DNA from: Pseudaeromonas sp963677375
GTDB lineage: Bacteria; Pseudomonadota; Gammaproteobacteria; Enterobacterales; Aeromonadaceae
Length of the DNA: 64,000 nt
Direction of reading: 5' to 3'
Assembly (NCBI GenBank): GCA_963677375.2
Contig: CAXXIF010000004.1
Span: 62,001 to 126,000 of the forward strand
Shown: positions 49,600 to 60,203 of the stretch, in pieces
Position numbering within the stretch: position 1 is the first letter of the stretch
Layout of the letters: each line of letters starts with the position of its first letter
The notes under the pieces: generated by a model
What the model was told of the DNA's origin: nothing
Seen by the model: only the letters and a program-made list of their open reading frames with translations
Databases searched by the model: none
Program-made: the position numbers and the translations under genes

Positions 49600-51618
49600 A
49601 TGCTTCATTTTCCCCATCTGTTCGCTCCGTTGGATCTCGGCTTTACCCAGTTAAAAAACCGGGTCGTGATGGGGGCCATGCACACCGGCTTACTGGCTCA
49701 GTCCCATGGAGTGGAACGTCTGGCCGAGTTTTACCGCCTGCGCGCCGAGCATGATGTGGCGCTTATCATCACAGGTGGAACGTCCCCGAATTTGCGTGGG
49801 CGGCTGCAACTGGATGGCGAAGAGTTGAGTGCTCCACGACACATCAAGCCCCATCAGTTACTGACCGCGGCCGTACATGGCGCTGGAGGCAAGTTGGCAT
49901 TGCAACTCCTGCATGCCGGCCGTTATGCCAATCACCCGCTGTGTGTCGGGCCTTCCGCGTTACGAGCCCCCATCTCGCCCTTTACGCCTCATGCCCTGAC
50001 GGATAAACAGATCCGGCACCTGATCGCTGATTTTGCCCACTCGGCCAGCCTGGCTCGCGAGGCAGGTTATGATGGCATCGAGCTCATGGGGTCGGAAGGA
50101 TATCTGCTCAACCAATTCTTATGCCGCCGCACCAATCACCGTCAGGACGAATGGGGTGGGACGTTAGAGAATCGTATGCGTCTGGTGCTGGCAATTATTC
50201 GGGCGATCCGTCAACAGGTTGGGTTGGATTTTATCCTCATCTATCGTCTCTCCATGCTCGAGCTGGTGGCGGAGGGGGCCACACTGGATGAGGTGATCCA
50301 GGTGGGGCAAGCGGTGCAGGCGGCGGGTGTCTCGCTGATCAATTCCGGCATCGGCTGGCATGAATCGAGAATTCCAACGATTGCCAGCCAGGTCCCACCC
50401 GGAGCGTTTCGCTGGGTGACGGGTCTGGTGCGTGCACAGCTGACGATCCCGGTCATCGCCAGTAACAGGATCAATTCCCCCGAGCTGGCCGAATCCATTC
50501 TTGCCAGCGGCGAAGCGGATCTGGTGGCACTGGCCCGTCCCCTGCTGGCGGATGCCGAGTTTGTCAGCAAGTCCGCACGGGGTGACTCCTCGCGGATCAA
50601 CCCCTGCATCGCCTGCAATCAGGCGTGTCTCGATCGGGTATTTGCGGGGAGGGTGGCCAGTTGTCTGGTCAATCCCCGCGCCTGCCATGAGACCATTCGC
50701 ATTCTGCAGCCGGTCACCACACCCAAACGACTGGCCGTCATTGGTGGCGGCCCGGCCGGAATGGCCTTTGCTGTGTATGCTGCCGAGCGGGGGCACGAGG
50801 TGATTGTCTATGACCGGCAGACGGAATTGGGGGGCCAGTTTCAGTTGGCCTGCCAGATCCCGGGCAAGGCGGAATTTGCCGATACCATCCGTTATTTCAG
50901 TCGCCGCTTGCAGGAGCTGGGTGTCAAACAGGTGCTAGGGCAGGTACAGGATGGCCATGCACTGCTGAGTTTACCGGTCGATGAATATGTAGTTGCGACG
51001 GGTGTTGAGCCCCGGATGCCGGATATTCCGGGGATTGATCATCACAGTGTATTGACCTATCAGCAGCTGTTGTATGAGAACCCGACACCGGGGAGACGGA
51101 TTGCCATCATGGGGGCTGGAGGCATAGGTTTTGATATTGCTCACTATTTGTTGCAATTTCAGGCGCCATCGCCCTCGCTGGAGGCCTGGCTAGCCCAGTG
51201 GGGGATCGATACCTCGCTGCAGGAACCGGGCGGCTTGTTATCCCCCGAGCATCAGGAATCATCGCGCACCCTCTGGTTGCTACAACGCAAGAGCGGCAAG
51301 CTTGGCGCTAGCTTGGGGGCGACGACGGGTTGGATCCTGCGCTTGCAATTACGCCAAGCGGGCGTTCATCTCTGGAGCGAGGTGCAGTACCTGAGCATCG
51401 ATGACTCGGGTCTGCATATCCTGCACCGGGGAGAGCGCAAGATATTGCCGGCGGATCAGATCATTGTCTGCACGGGTCAAGATCCCTGCGATGAGTTGGC
51501 GACGCTGCTGACCCTGTCGGGCCGTCCGGTTCACCGGATCGGTGGCGCGCGACGAGCCCAAGAGCTGGATGCCCGCCAGGCGATCCTGGATGCTTTTGAG
51601 TTGGCGATGGCGCTGTAA
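49600..51618 (+). CDS. fadH: 2,4-dienoyl-CoA reductase [NADPH]
   Basis: Reduces 2,4-dienoyl-CoA during beta-oxidation of unsaturated fatty acids. The 672-residue protein (same as E. coli) has an N-terminal FMN TIM barrel of the Old Yellow Enzyme type (1-330, FAPLDLGFTQLKNRVVMGAMHTGL). The 4Fe-4S cysteines CIACNQACLD from residue 336 with a fourth in ASCLVNP come next, then FAD/NADPH domains with VIGGGPAGMAFA and IMGAGGIGFDIA. Of the paired ATGs, 49600 is better spaced from GGAG at 49591. Confidence 0.96.
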   Translation: MLHFPHLFAPLDLGFTQLKNRVVMGAMHTGLLAQSHGVERLAEFYRLRAEHDVALIITGGTSPNLRGRLQLDGEELSAPRHIKPHQLLTAAVHGAGGKLALQLLHAGRYANHPLCVGPSALRAPISPFTPHALTDKQIRHLIADFAHSASLAREAGYDGIELMGSEGYLLNQFLCRRTNHRQDEWGGTLENRMRLVLAIIRAIRQQVGLDFILIYRLSMLELVAEGATLDEVIQVGQAVQAAGVSLINSGIGWHESRIPTIASQVPPGAFRWVTGLVRAQLTIPVIASNRINSPELAESILASGEADLVALARPLLADAEFVSKSARGDSSRINPCIACNQACLDRVFAGRVASCLVNPRACHETIRILQPVTTPKRLAVIGGGPAGMAFAVYAAERGHEVIVYDRQTELGGQFQLACQIPGKAEFADTIRYFSRRLQELGVKQVLGQVQDGHALLSLPVDEYVVATGVEPRMPDIPGIDHHSVLTYQQLLYENPTPGRRIAIMGAGGIGFDIAHYLLQFQAPSPSLEAWLAQWGIDTSLQEPGGLLSPEHQESSRTLWLLQRKSGKLGASLGATTGWILRLQLRQAGVHLWSEVQYLSIDDSGLHILHRGERKILPADQIIVCTGQDPCDELATLLTLSGRPVHRIGGARRAQELDARQAILDAFELAMAL

Positions 51619-51622
51619 TCGG

Positions 51623-51844
51623 TTATGGCTTGCCTGTAGGACGGGGAGCGCCGGGCGTCGAGGTTGATGAGGCCGTCGGCTGTTGAGAATTCTCCAGCCA
51701 ACGGCGTATGACTTCCAGGCACAGTTCCGGTTGCTGTATGTAGAGTTGATGCAACTGTTGACGGGCCTGGCGTTCGGCTTGCAGCGCGGAGAGCGATGGC
51801 AGGGTAGGGGGAGTGGCTGGTACTTGCCGCGAGTTTTTTTTCAT
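51623..51844 (-). CDS. Small hypothetical protein
   Basis: A 73-residue candidate: MKKNSRQVPATPPTLPSLSA, then a predicted helical core QLHQLYIQQPELCLEVIRRWLENS (residues about 33-56) and a Ser/Thr/Pro tail. I do not recognise a family; the P-E-L-x-x-E-V-I-R-R-W-L motif resembles short helices seen in flagellar switch-interacting proteins but this is not evidence of function. It converges on fadH with a 4-nt gap and is divergent from the nitroreductase gene. Confidence 0.5.
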   Translation of the reverse strand: MKKNSRQVPATPPTLPSLSALQAERQARQQLHQLYIQQPELCLEVIRRWLENSQQPTASSTSTPGAPRPTGKP

Positions 51845-51902
51845 GGATACTGCTCCGTTATCCAGCCTGTCGGGGAAACCCTGATCCATAGCGAGGACTA
51901 TC

Positions 51903-52451
51903 ATGGATGCACTTTCATTATTGCTGCAACGCAACTCGGTTGCCCAACTTCAGGCTCCCGCACCCGAGGGTGAGGCTCTGGCGACCATATTGCAGGCCGG
52001 CCTGCGAGTTCCGGATCATGGTGGTTTGACCCCTTGGCTATTTTTGCTGGCCCAAGGGGAGGGTTTATCGCGGCTAGGGGATCAACTGGCTGCCGCCGCA
52101 CGGGCCAAGGGCGAGTCAGAGACCGCCATCCTCAAGGCACAACAGGCGCCGCACCGAGCACCGCTGGTGATTACCGTAGTGGCTCGAACCCGACCCCACG
52201 ACAAGGTACCGCGCCTGGAGCAGGAGCTCTCGGCCGGGTGCGCCGTGATGGCCATGCAAATGGCGGCACAAGCCCAGGGCTTTGGCGGCATTTGGCGCTC
52301 TGGTTGGTTTATCTTCGATCGGGGCTTGCATCAGAGCTTGGGATTGGACGAACAGGATCAGATTGTCGGCTTTCTCTATCTGGGGACTCCGGCCGCTGAG
52401 CCCAAACGGCTGCATGCGTTGCCTGCTGAGCGCTTTGTTCGCTACCTCTAA
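51903..52451 (+). CDS. Nitroreductase family protein (YdjA-like)
   Basis: A 182-residue FMN-dependent oxidoreductase of the small YdjA branch (E. coli YdjA 183 residues). Seen are the N-terminal LLLQRNSVAQL (flavin-phosphate arginine region), AGLRVPDHGGLTPWLFLL, QAPLVI-like strand RAPLVITVV, the GCAVMAMQMAAQAQGFGGIWRSGW helix at the dimer interface and FLYLGTPA at the end. Physiological substrate is unknown. GAGG lies upstream of the ATG. Confidence 0.88.
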   Translation: MDALSLLLQRNSVAQLQAPAPEGEALATILQAGLRVPDHGGLTPWLFLLAQGEGLSRLGDQLAAAARAKGESETAILKAQQAPHRAPLVITVVARTRPHDKVPRLEQELSAGCAVMAMQMAAQAQGFGGIWRSGWFIFDRGLHQSLGLDEQDQIVGFLYLGTPAAEPKRLHALPAERFVRYL

Positions 52452-52554
52452 CTCCGACATGGAGCTTTAACCTATGGCCTCGGGGTACATGGGGCATGTC
52501 GTAAATCTAGAGTGGACAAGTATCCGCGTTAGGTTCTAAAAAAATCAGTCAGTT

Positions 52555-52576
52555 ATAACCTATCGCGATAGGTTAT
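52555..52576. promoter_or_regulatory. Perfect 22-bp palindrome (candidate operator)
   Basis: ataacctatcg (52555-52565) is followed immediately by its exact reverse complement cgataggttat (52566-52576). It lies 54-75 nt before the start region of the DMT transporter gene, in an otherwise plain intergenic stretch. The length and symmetry suit a dimeric repressor of MarR, TetR or GntR type. Confidence 0.6.
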
Positions 52577-52650
52577 GCGGTTTCCCGCTTGATCCGGTTG
52601 CGTGAAACGGGCATGTTGGCAGCCCGTTTATGAGTGGGGTCTTGGAGTCG

Positions 52651-53550
52651 ATGAGCAGCAGGCAAACTGTGGTTGATATGGCCCTGTTAGTGGGGCTCTG
52701 GCTGGTCTGGGGTTACAGCTGGGTTGCCAGCAAGCTGGGGCTGGCGTTCGCGACGCCCCTGCAAATGGCCGAATATCGCCTGACATTTGCCCTGCTGACG
52801 CTGGGCGCTCTGCTGCTATGGCGACGCGGACGCTTATCCCTGCCTCCTTTATGGCCGACCTTCTGGTTGGGTGTGACCCAGACCACGGGTTTTACCCTGC
52901 TCTCGACTCTGGCCTTGCTCAACTCGGGCACCGGTAAAGTCACCATTTTGTGTTACACCATGCCCTTCTGGACTCTACTCTTGGCGCGATTTTTCCTGCG
53001 TGAACATCTGCGACCGATCCAGTGGCTGGCTGTCTTGCTGGCGTTTGTGGGTCTGGTGTGTGTTCTGACGCCCTGGGAAGGCGCTCTGGGCTGGCAGGGG
53101 GATCTGCTGGCCATTGCTGCCGGGGTCTGTTGGGCCATTTCCGCCATCATTGCCAAGCGCTTGCGTGAGCGGCACGCCATTGAAACGCTGGACCTCACCT
53201 TCTGGCAATTACTGTTTGGCTTGCTGCCCTTGTTCGCTCTCTCCTGGTGGTGGCCCCAACCGGAAGTCCAGTGGCATCCGACCTTCTGGTTGATCCTGAT
53301 TTTCAACGGTTGTATTTCCGCCGGGCTGGGTTGGTTGGTCTGGCTCCATCTGCTGTCCCGTCTGGCGGCAGGGACTGCGGGGCTCAATGCGTTGGCGATC
53401 CCGGCCGTTGCCCTGATCTGTGCCTGGCTGCAATTGGGGGATGTGCCGTCGCTGGCCGAGTGGATTGGCGTTGCTCTGATCGCCGTGGCTTTGGGAATGC
53501 TGGCTACCATGAATTACCTGTTTGAACGCCAGTCGGTGGCGGCGCCCTAG
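52651..53550 (+). CDS. EamA/DMT-superfamily transporter
   Basis: A 299-residue inner-membrane protein with ten hydrophobic segments arranged as two EamA repeats (about 10-140 and 155-290). LWLVWGYSWVASKLGL opens the first, and the TLALLNSGTGKVTILCYTMPFW and AGTAGLNALAIPAVALI segments are the conserved ends of helices 3-4 and 8-9. Family members export amino acids, nucleosides or drugs; the substrate is unknown. An ATG at 52630 would add seven residues but lacks a ribosome-binding site; GGAG precedes 52651. Confidence 0.88.
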   Translation: MSSRQTVVDMALLVGLWLVWGYSWVASKLGLAFATPLQMAEYRLTFALLTLGALLLWRRGRLSLPPLWPTFWLGVTQTTGFTLLSTLALLNSGTGKVTILCYTMPFWTLLLARFFLREHLRPIQWLAVLLAFVGLVCVLTPWEGALGWQGDLLAIAAGVCWAISAIIAKRLRERHAIETLDLTFWQLLFGLLPLFALSWWWPQPEVQWHPTFWLILIFNGCISAGLGWLVWLHLLSRLAAGTAGLNALAIPAVALICAWLQLGDVPSLAEWIGVALIAVALGMLATMNYLFERQSVAAP

Positions 53551-53567
53551 GACATGGATCGGTCGCG

Positions 53568-54584
53568 TTAGTCGAGCCAGTGGGCCTTGGGGACCATATT
53601 GGCCGGCAGTTGCAACTTCCAGCGTGCCAGCGCTTTATGGCTAAACAGATATTCCCCGCGGGGGGCGGTACGTGGGGGGAGGGAGTGCGCGGTTCGTCCC
53701 GCCAAGACTTCCAAAGCCAGAGTCGCGGCTGTATCGCCCTGAATGGCGCCGCTCATCACCAGTCCCCCGCAGGCTTTGCGCTCGCCAATACTGAAATCCC
53801 AGAAACCAAAGAGCGGTACTGGGGTATGTTCTCCCGTCCAACGCTCCACCTCCTCTGAGTCGACATAGCGATCCTGTTGGTCGCGCAAGGTGTGATACAG
53901 ACCGATAAAAATCATGTCATACCCTTGGCTCTTGGCTTGGCTCACTGTCTGTTGCCAAGATTCATAGTTGTCCACTAATCGGATATCAACGGTCAAATTG
54001 CCAAGGGTCAGGTCGGTCTGGGTTCGAAACTCTTCGTCGATAGCGGTGACCGATACATCACTGGCATCAAACAGGATCAGCGCCCGAGAGGCGCCCGGTA
54101 GCAGTTGGCTCATCTCCCTGATGTTCCGCTTCAGCAATGGGCGCTCCAGTACCCCGGTAAGATTCTTCAATCCGTATAGATGATTCTGTCTTGGGTTTCC
54201 ATTCATGCCCAGATAGACCACAGGCGTACCATGGGCCGCAATACGTGCTGCCAGCAGCTTGATACCGTTGTCGTCACCTATGATGACCAGCTGGGGTTTG
54301 AGGGTTAGATACTCATCCCACACCTGGTCAGCCTGTCGCTGGAACAGTTCACGAGGTAGCCGTTTGGTATCCAGGTAGGTGAAATGCAGGCTATGTTTGC
54401 CCCCCAGGCGTTTTTGCAACACCTGCCGATAACTGATATCCCAGGGATGTTCAGGGTGATAACTTTCGATGACCAGAATATCCGCTGCCATGCCAACTTG
54501 CAGCCACAGTAGACCCCATACGCAGAGCGCACGCAGTAAGTTGCGAAGAATAGGGGATCTGGGCATGGTTGAGGGAAAAGGCAT
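53568..54584 (-). CDS. Periplasmic ABC-type substrate-binding protein (TrpX-like)
   Basis: A 338-residue exported protein with an N-terminal signal (RNLLRALCVWGLLWLQVGMAA) and a two-lobed binding fold of the ABC_sub_bind family: ILVIESYHPEHPWDISYRQ, KPQLVIIGDDNGIK, TPVVYLGMNGNP and a C-terminal AATLALEVLAGRTAHSLPP. No permease or ATPase gene is adjacent, so it could serve a transporter elsewhere or act as the sensing part of a signalling system. Neither ATG 54584 nor the in-frame ATG at 54566 has a clear ribosome-binding site. Confidence 0.8.
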   Translation of the reverse strand: MPFPSTMPRSPILRNLLRALCVWGLLWLQVGMAADILVIESYHPEHPWDISYRQVLQKRLGGKHSLHFTYLDTKRLPRELFQRQADQVWDEYLTLKPQLVIIGDDNGIKLLAARIAAHGTPVVYLGMNGNPRQNHLYGLKNLTGVLERPLLKRNIREMSQLLPGASRALILFDASDVSVTAIDEEFRTQTDLTLGNLTVDIRLVDNYESWQQTVSQAKSQGYDMIFIGLYHTLRDQQDRYVDSEEVERWTGEHTPVPLFGFWDFSIGERKACGGLVMSGAIQGDTAATLALEVLAGRTAHSLPPRTAPRGEYLFSHKALARWKLQLPANMVPKAHWLD

Positions 54585-54655
54585 GAGAGATGAATGGCTT
54601 AGTGATAGCAGATTGAACCGCGTCTTACCCGGAGCCCACCCGCGTAACCGCGTTT

Positions 54656-56005
54656 TTAGTGGTTACGAGTGCGAATTTCTGTGACTTGGACCCGCAATTC
54701 ACCATCATCCAATTGGGTGGTTAGAGTCTGCCCGGTTGATGCTTGATTAACCGAACGCAACACCTGTCCCTGCTCATTCTGAGTGATGCTGTAGCCTCGG
54801 GCCAAGGTGGCCAGTGGACTCATGGCATCGAGTCGGGTCAGCAACAGGCCGTGGCGATGCCGCTGTTGATCGAGTCGTTGCTGCCAGTATTGGTGCAACC
54901 GTTGTTGATACTGCTGCAGCCGCTGCCGGGCCTCGCGTAACCAGAGGTGTGGCGCGTGGGGTTGCAGGCGATGGGCGAGCCGTTCCAGTTGTCGCTCCGA
55001 ACCGGAGAGCCGCTGTTGCATGGCGAGTCGTAACCGGCCCTGCAGTTCATCGAGACGCTGCTGTTGCTGCTGCAGGCGCCGTTCCGGATGTTGATGGTGC
55101 AGGCTCTTCTGCACCACGGTCAACCGATGGCTTGCCGCCGTGAGTGAGTGTTGACTGGCGCGATTCAATCGCATCAGTAACATCTGTAGCCGCTGTCGTT
55201 GCGATGCCTGATCCGGGCTGACCAGCTCGGCGGCGGCGGACGGCGTTGCGGCACGCACGTCGGCGGCAAAATCACTCAGGGTGATATCGCTCTCGTGGCC
55301 AACGGCACTGATGATGGGTAACAGACTGCTGGCGATGGCGCGAACCAGACGCTCGTCATTGAAACACCAGAGATCTTCACTGGCACCACCGCCACGGCCT
55401 ATGATGAGCACATCACATTCATCCCGCCGATTGGCGAGATTTAGTGCGGCAATCAGCTGTTCGGCCGCTTGTGCCCCCTGGACCTGTGCCGGATAGAGAA
55501 CGATCGGAATACCCGGTGCCCGTCGTTTGAGTACGGTCAGCATGTCGTGAATGGCCGCACCGGTCGGCGAGGTGATGAGGCCGATTTGTCGGGGCTGCTG
55601 GGGCAGGGGGCGTTTGCGTTCGCTGGCGAATAGTCCTTCAGCGTGCAGGCGCTGCTTGAGCTGTTCCAGTTGCAGCTGGAGTTGGCCTTCACCGGCGGGG
55701 CGCATGGTCTCGATGATGAGCTGGTACTCGCCTCTGGGCTCGTAGAGTGACAGACGGGCCTGCACCAGCACCTGTTGACCCTCCTGGGGACGAAACGAGA
55801 CTCGCCGGTTGCTGCCACGAAACATGGCCCCTCGCACCTGGGCCGCGGAATCTTTCAACGAAAAGTACCAATGGCCGGAGCTATGCAACACCAGATTGGA
55901 CAGTTCACCGACTAACCATACCAATCCCATCTCTTGTTCGAGCAGGATACGGACGGCACTATTGAGCCGGGAGACGGTGAAAATCGTTTGCTTGCTGTCG
56001 GACAC
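54656..56005 (-). CDS. xseA: Exodeoxyribonuclease VII large subunit
   Basis: Catalytic subunit of ExoVII, which degrades single-stranded DNA to oligonucleotides. The 449-residue product has the N-terminal OB fold (LVWLVGELSNLVLHSSGHWYFSLKD), the nuclease domain with GLITSPTGAAIHDMLTVLKRR, IIGRGGGASEDLWCFNDE and SAVGHESDITLSDF, a long coiled coil, and the terminal LARGYSITQNEQG segment. E. coli XseA has 456 residues. It is divergent from guaB, as in E. coli. Confidence 0.97.
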   Translation of the reverse strand: MSDSKQTIFTVSRLNSAVRILLEQEMGLVWLVGELSNLVLHSSGHWYFSLKDSAAQVRGAMFRGSNRRVSFRPQEGQQVLVQARLSLYEPRGEYQLIIETMRPAGEGQLQLQLEQLKQRLHAEGLFASERKRPLPQQPRQIGLITSPTGAAIHDMLTVLKRRAPGIPIVLYPAQVQGAQAAEQLIAALNLANRRDECDVLIIGRGGGASEDLWCFNDERLVRAIASSLLPIISAVGHESDITLSDFAADVRAATPSAAAELVSPDQASQRQRLQMLLMRLNRASQHSLTAASHRLTVVQKSLHHQHPERRLQQQQQRLDELQGRLRLAMQQRLSGSERQLERLAHRLQPHAPHLWLREARQRLQQYQQRLHQYWQQRLDQQRHRHGLLLTRLDAMSPLATLARGYSITQNEQGQVLRSVNQASTGQTLTTQLDDGELRVQVTEIRTRNH

Positions 56006-56060
56006 TGGGGTTTCCTCGAACGAACCACGGGAGGCATGATACCGAAGCGCGGGGGTCTTG

Positions 56061-56126
56061 GCGAAACGGGTTTTCGTAAAAAAACAACAAAAATAGCTTT
56101 ACCAATGGGGATCAACTGCCTAGAAT
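56061..56126 (+). promoter_or_regulatory. guaBA promoter with upstream inverted repeat
   Basis: TTTACC (56098-56103), 17-nt spacer and TAGAAT (56121-56126) form a good sigma-70 match 54 nt before guaB. Upstream, gcgaaacgggttttcgt (56061-56077) contains an inverted cgaaac/gttttcg repeat reminiscent of, but not spaced like, a PurR box. Confidence 0.55.
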
Positions 56127-56179
56127 CTCGCTGCAATATTTTACCCACCCCCAAACCTCCCTAACGGTGAGATATTGCC

Positions 56180-57643
56180 ATGTTGCGTATAGCTAAAGAA
56201 GCCCTGACTTTCGACGATGTTTTGTTAGTTCCGGCTCACTCCGTAGTGTTACCCCATACCGCTGATCTGCGTACTCGCCTGACCAAGGATATTATTTTGA
56301 ATATCCCTATGGTCTCCGCCGCTATGGACACCGTGACCGGTGCCCGTCTGGCAATTGCCCTGGCGCAGGAAGGTGGTCTTGGTTTTATCCACAAGAACAT
56401 GTCTATCGAGCAGCAAGCCGACAAGGTGCGCCGCGTGAAGAAGTTCGAAAGTGGTATTGTTGCCAGCCCCGTCACTGTTCACCCCGAGATGACTATCGCC
56501 GAGATCAAGGAGTTAACTTACTCCTGTGGTTTTGCCGGTTTTCCGGTAGTGACCGAAGCCGGTGAGCTTGAAGGCATCATCACAGGTCGTGACGTCCGTT
56601 TTGTCACCGACCTGTCCATGAAGGTCCATGCGGTGATGACACCGAAGGATCGCCTGGTCACTGTGCTGCAAAATGCCTCTCGTGAAGAGGTGCAGAGCCT
56701 GATGCAGAAACATCGCATCGAGAAGGTTCTGATCACTGATGCCCAATTCCATCTGACCGGTATGATCACCGCCAAGGATTTCCAGAAGGCCGAGCGCAAG
56801 CCGAATGCCTGTAAGGATGCCTTGGGTCGCCTGCGCGTCGGTGCCGCCGTCGGTGCCGGTGCCGGCAATGAAGAGCGGGTTGCTGCTCTGGTGGCAGCCG
56901 GTGTTGATGTGCTGCTGATTGACTCCTCCCACGGTCACTCCCAAGGGGTGCTGGATCGTATCCGTGCCACCCGTCTGGCTTACCCGGATCTGCAGATTGT
57001 TGGCGGTAACGTCGCCACGGCGGCGGGTGCTCTGGCGCTGGCTGATGCCGGTTGCAGCGCGGTCAAGGTCGGTATCGGTCCAGGCTCCATCTGTACCACT
57101 CGTATCGTGACCGGTTGTGGTGTGCCGCAGATCACTGCGGTTGCCGATGCGGTTGAAGCCCTTAAGGGGACCGGGATACCGGTGATCGCGGACGGTGGTA
57201 TCCGCTTCTCCGGCGATATCGCCAAGTCCATCGCGGCAGGGGCACATCTGGTGATGGTCGGCTCCATGTTCGCCGGAACTGAAGAGTCTCCCGGTGAAAT
57301 CGAGCTGTATCAGGGCCGCTCCTTCAAGTCCTACCGTGGTATGGGTTCGCTGGGCGCCATGTCCAAGGGCTCCTCCGACCGTTACTTCCAATCCGATAAC
57401 GCCGCTGACAAGCTGGTGCCGGAAGGGATCGAAGGTCGCGTCCCTTACAAGGGGCTGGTCAAGGAGATCATCCATCAACAGATGGGCGGTCTGCGTTCGT
57501 CCATGGGGCTGACCGGCAGTGCCACCATCGAGGATCTGCGAACCAAAGCCGAGTTTGTCCGCATTACCGGTGCTGGTATCAAGGAATCCCACGTCCATGA
57601 CGTGACCATTACCAAGGAAGCGCCCAACTACCGCATGGGTTGA
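56180..57643 (+). CDS. guaB: IMP dehydrogenase
   Basis: Oxidises IMP to XMP, the first dedicated step to GMP. The 487-residue TIM-barrel enzyme has a pair of CBS domains inserted at about residues 95-200 (GIVASPVTVHPEMTI, MTPKDRLVTV), the NAD/IMP loop with catalytic Cys305 in GPGSICTTR, the GGIRFSGDIAKSIAAGA segment and the mobile flap EGRVPYKG. E. coli GuaB has 488 residues. guaA follows after a 94-bp gap with a hairpin. Confidence 0.98.
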   Translation: MLRIAKEALTFDDVLLVPAHSVVLPHTADLRTRLTKDIILNIPMVSAAMDTVTGARLAIALAQEGGLGFIHKNMSIEQQADKVRRVKKFESGIVASPVTVHPEMTIAEIKELTYSCGFAGFPVVTEAGELEGIITGRDVRFVTDLSMKVHAVMTPKDRLVTVLQNASREEVQSLMQKHRIEKVLITDAQFHLTGMITAKDFQKAERKPNACKDALGRLRVGAAVGAGAGNEERVAALVAAGVDVLLIDSSHGHSQGVLDRIRATRLAYPDLQIVGGNVATAAGALALADAGCSAVKVGIGPGSICTTRIVTGCGVPQITAVADAVEALKGTGIPVIADGGIRFSGDIAKSIAAGAHLVMVGSMFAGTEESPGEIELYQGRSFKSYRGMGSLGAMSKGSSDRYFQSDNAADKLVPEGIEGRVPYKGLVKEIIHQQMGGLRSSMGLTGSATIEDLRTKAEFVRITGAGIKESHVHDVTITKEAPNYRMG

Positions 57644-57651
57644 TGGGCATC

Positions 57652-57680
57652 ACAGGGCGCAGTGCGCCCTGTTCTCTTTT
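57652..57680 (+). terminator. Attenuator-like hairpin between guaB and guaA
   Basis: acagggcgc (57652-57660) pairs with gcgccctgt (57664-57672), followed by tctctttt. It is likely a partial terminator because guaA normally shares the guaB transcript. Confidence 0.55.
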
Positions 57681-57737
57681 GTTTGGCGGCACTCCTTGGC
57701 GGAGGGGCCGCAATTACAGTGTCAGACTAGGAAGACC

Positions 57738-59318
<1,581 letters not shown>

Positions 59319-59327
59319 GGGTTATTT

Positions 59328-59362
59328 GTAATTAATTGATTTTAAAGAATTAAATTAATTAC
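59328..59362 (+). other. AT-rich hairpin downstream of guaA
   Basis: gtaattaatt (59328-59337) and aattaattac (59353-59362) form a 10-bp stem with an AT-only inner part. The stem is weak thermally and lacks a T run. The remaining guaA-to-oxidoreductase gap (59319-59601) contains only this and the terminator at 59431. Confidence 0.4.
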
Positions 59363-59430
59363 GAAACCGTTATTTCTATATTATCAATGGCATTTCGCAT
59401 GGCACCGCAATGGTCTGTCATGAGATATAC

Positions 59431-59480
59431 ACCGATACCATGGAAGGCGTGAGGAATGCCGACATGGTATCGGTTTTCTT
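59431..59480 (+). terminator. Probable guaBA terminator
   Basis: accgataccatg (59431-59442) pairs perfectly with catggtatcggt (59463-59474) around an inner ggc/gcc hairpin, followed by tttctt. Confidence 0.75.
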
Positions 59481-59601
59481 GTCTGTGGCGTACTGACCTT
59501 GGCTACCTTCTGATATTGGCTGGCGCTGATGCCCTGTAAAAAGCCATCTCGTCGCCGTATCGCTTTAGATCTGGTGATAGCTGCTGCCCTGGACAGTTGT
59601 T

Positions 59602-60153
59602 CTATCCGTGATGAGAAAGGGACCCTAGTGGAGCTAGTAGTCGCTCAGCAAATCGGCGCGCCATCTCATCCAAGGTGGTCCCTGCTGCGCCCATGGCTTC
59701 ATAGAAAGCCAAGGGCTGGTTGTAGTGCATGCCGACGTAGTAGGCACTGGCCTTCATGGGCGTCAGCACCTCCTCCATGCTGCTCTGAATCATGCCCGCG
59801 CTGGAGTAGGTGAATTCGGTGGCACCGGCGGTGACCACCAACTGCATCTCTTTATCCTTGAGCGCCGTGCCGTTGGGGCCAAAGGCCCATCCGTAAGCCC
59901 ATACCGCGTTGAGATAGGCCTTGAGCATGGGGGTCAGGTTGAACCAGTGGATCGGGAACAAGAAGACCAGACGGTCGGCTGCTTCGGCAGCGCGCTGCTC
60001 GGCGGCAACATCAAAGGCTGCCAGATCCGAGCCATAGAGACTCTCCAGATTGCGCACCGTGACATCCGTGCTCTGTTCGGCAACGGCTTGCAGCGCCTTG
60101 ACGGTATTGGATTGTTCAGGGTAGGGGTGGGAAACAATAACCAGTGTTTTCAT
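59602..60153 (-). CDS. NAD(P)H oxidoreductase, flavodoxin fold (KefF/MdaB-like)
   Basis: A 183-residue quinone reductase-type flavoprotein. Seen are the flavin-phosphate loop LVIVSHPYPEQSNTVKAL (residues 4-21), the substrate/FMN loop FLFPIHWFNLTPMLKAYLNAVW typical of DT-diaphorase relatives, GPNGTALKDKEMQLVVTAGA and the G-M-H-Y motif near the C-terminus. Such enzymes reduce quinones or electrophiles by two electrons. A DUF1330 gene follows upstream on the same strand 50 bp away, with a divergent LysR gene beyond, so the set is probably inducible. Confidence 0.88.
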   Translation of the reverse strand: MKTLVIVSHPYPEQSNTVKALQAVAEQSTDVTVRNLESLYGSDLAAFDVAAEQRAAEAADRLVFLFPIHWFNLTPMLKAYLNAVWAYGWAFGPNGTALKDKEMQLVVTAGATEFTYSSAGMIQSSMEEVLTPMKASAYYVGMHYNQPLAFYEAMGAAGTTLDEMARRFAERLLAPLGSLSHHG

Positions 60154-60203
60154 GAGTAGACCTCGAAAATGGGCGATGGGCAGCTATGGCTTAAACAGTC
60201 AAT

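Noticed and set aside
56061..56077. PurR box at guaB
   Set aside because: An inverted cgaaac/gttttcg is present, but the spacing differs from the 16-bp PurR consensus, so only a generic repeat is claimed.
59529..59813. 94-codon plus-strand frame overlapping the flavoprotein gene
   Set aside because: The 3' part is antisense to a clear oxidoreductase; the N-terminus only vaguely resembles a TetR helix.
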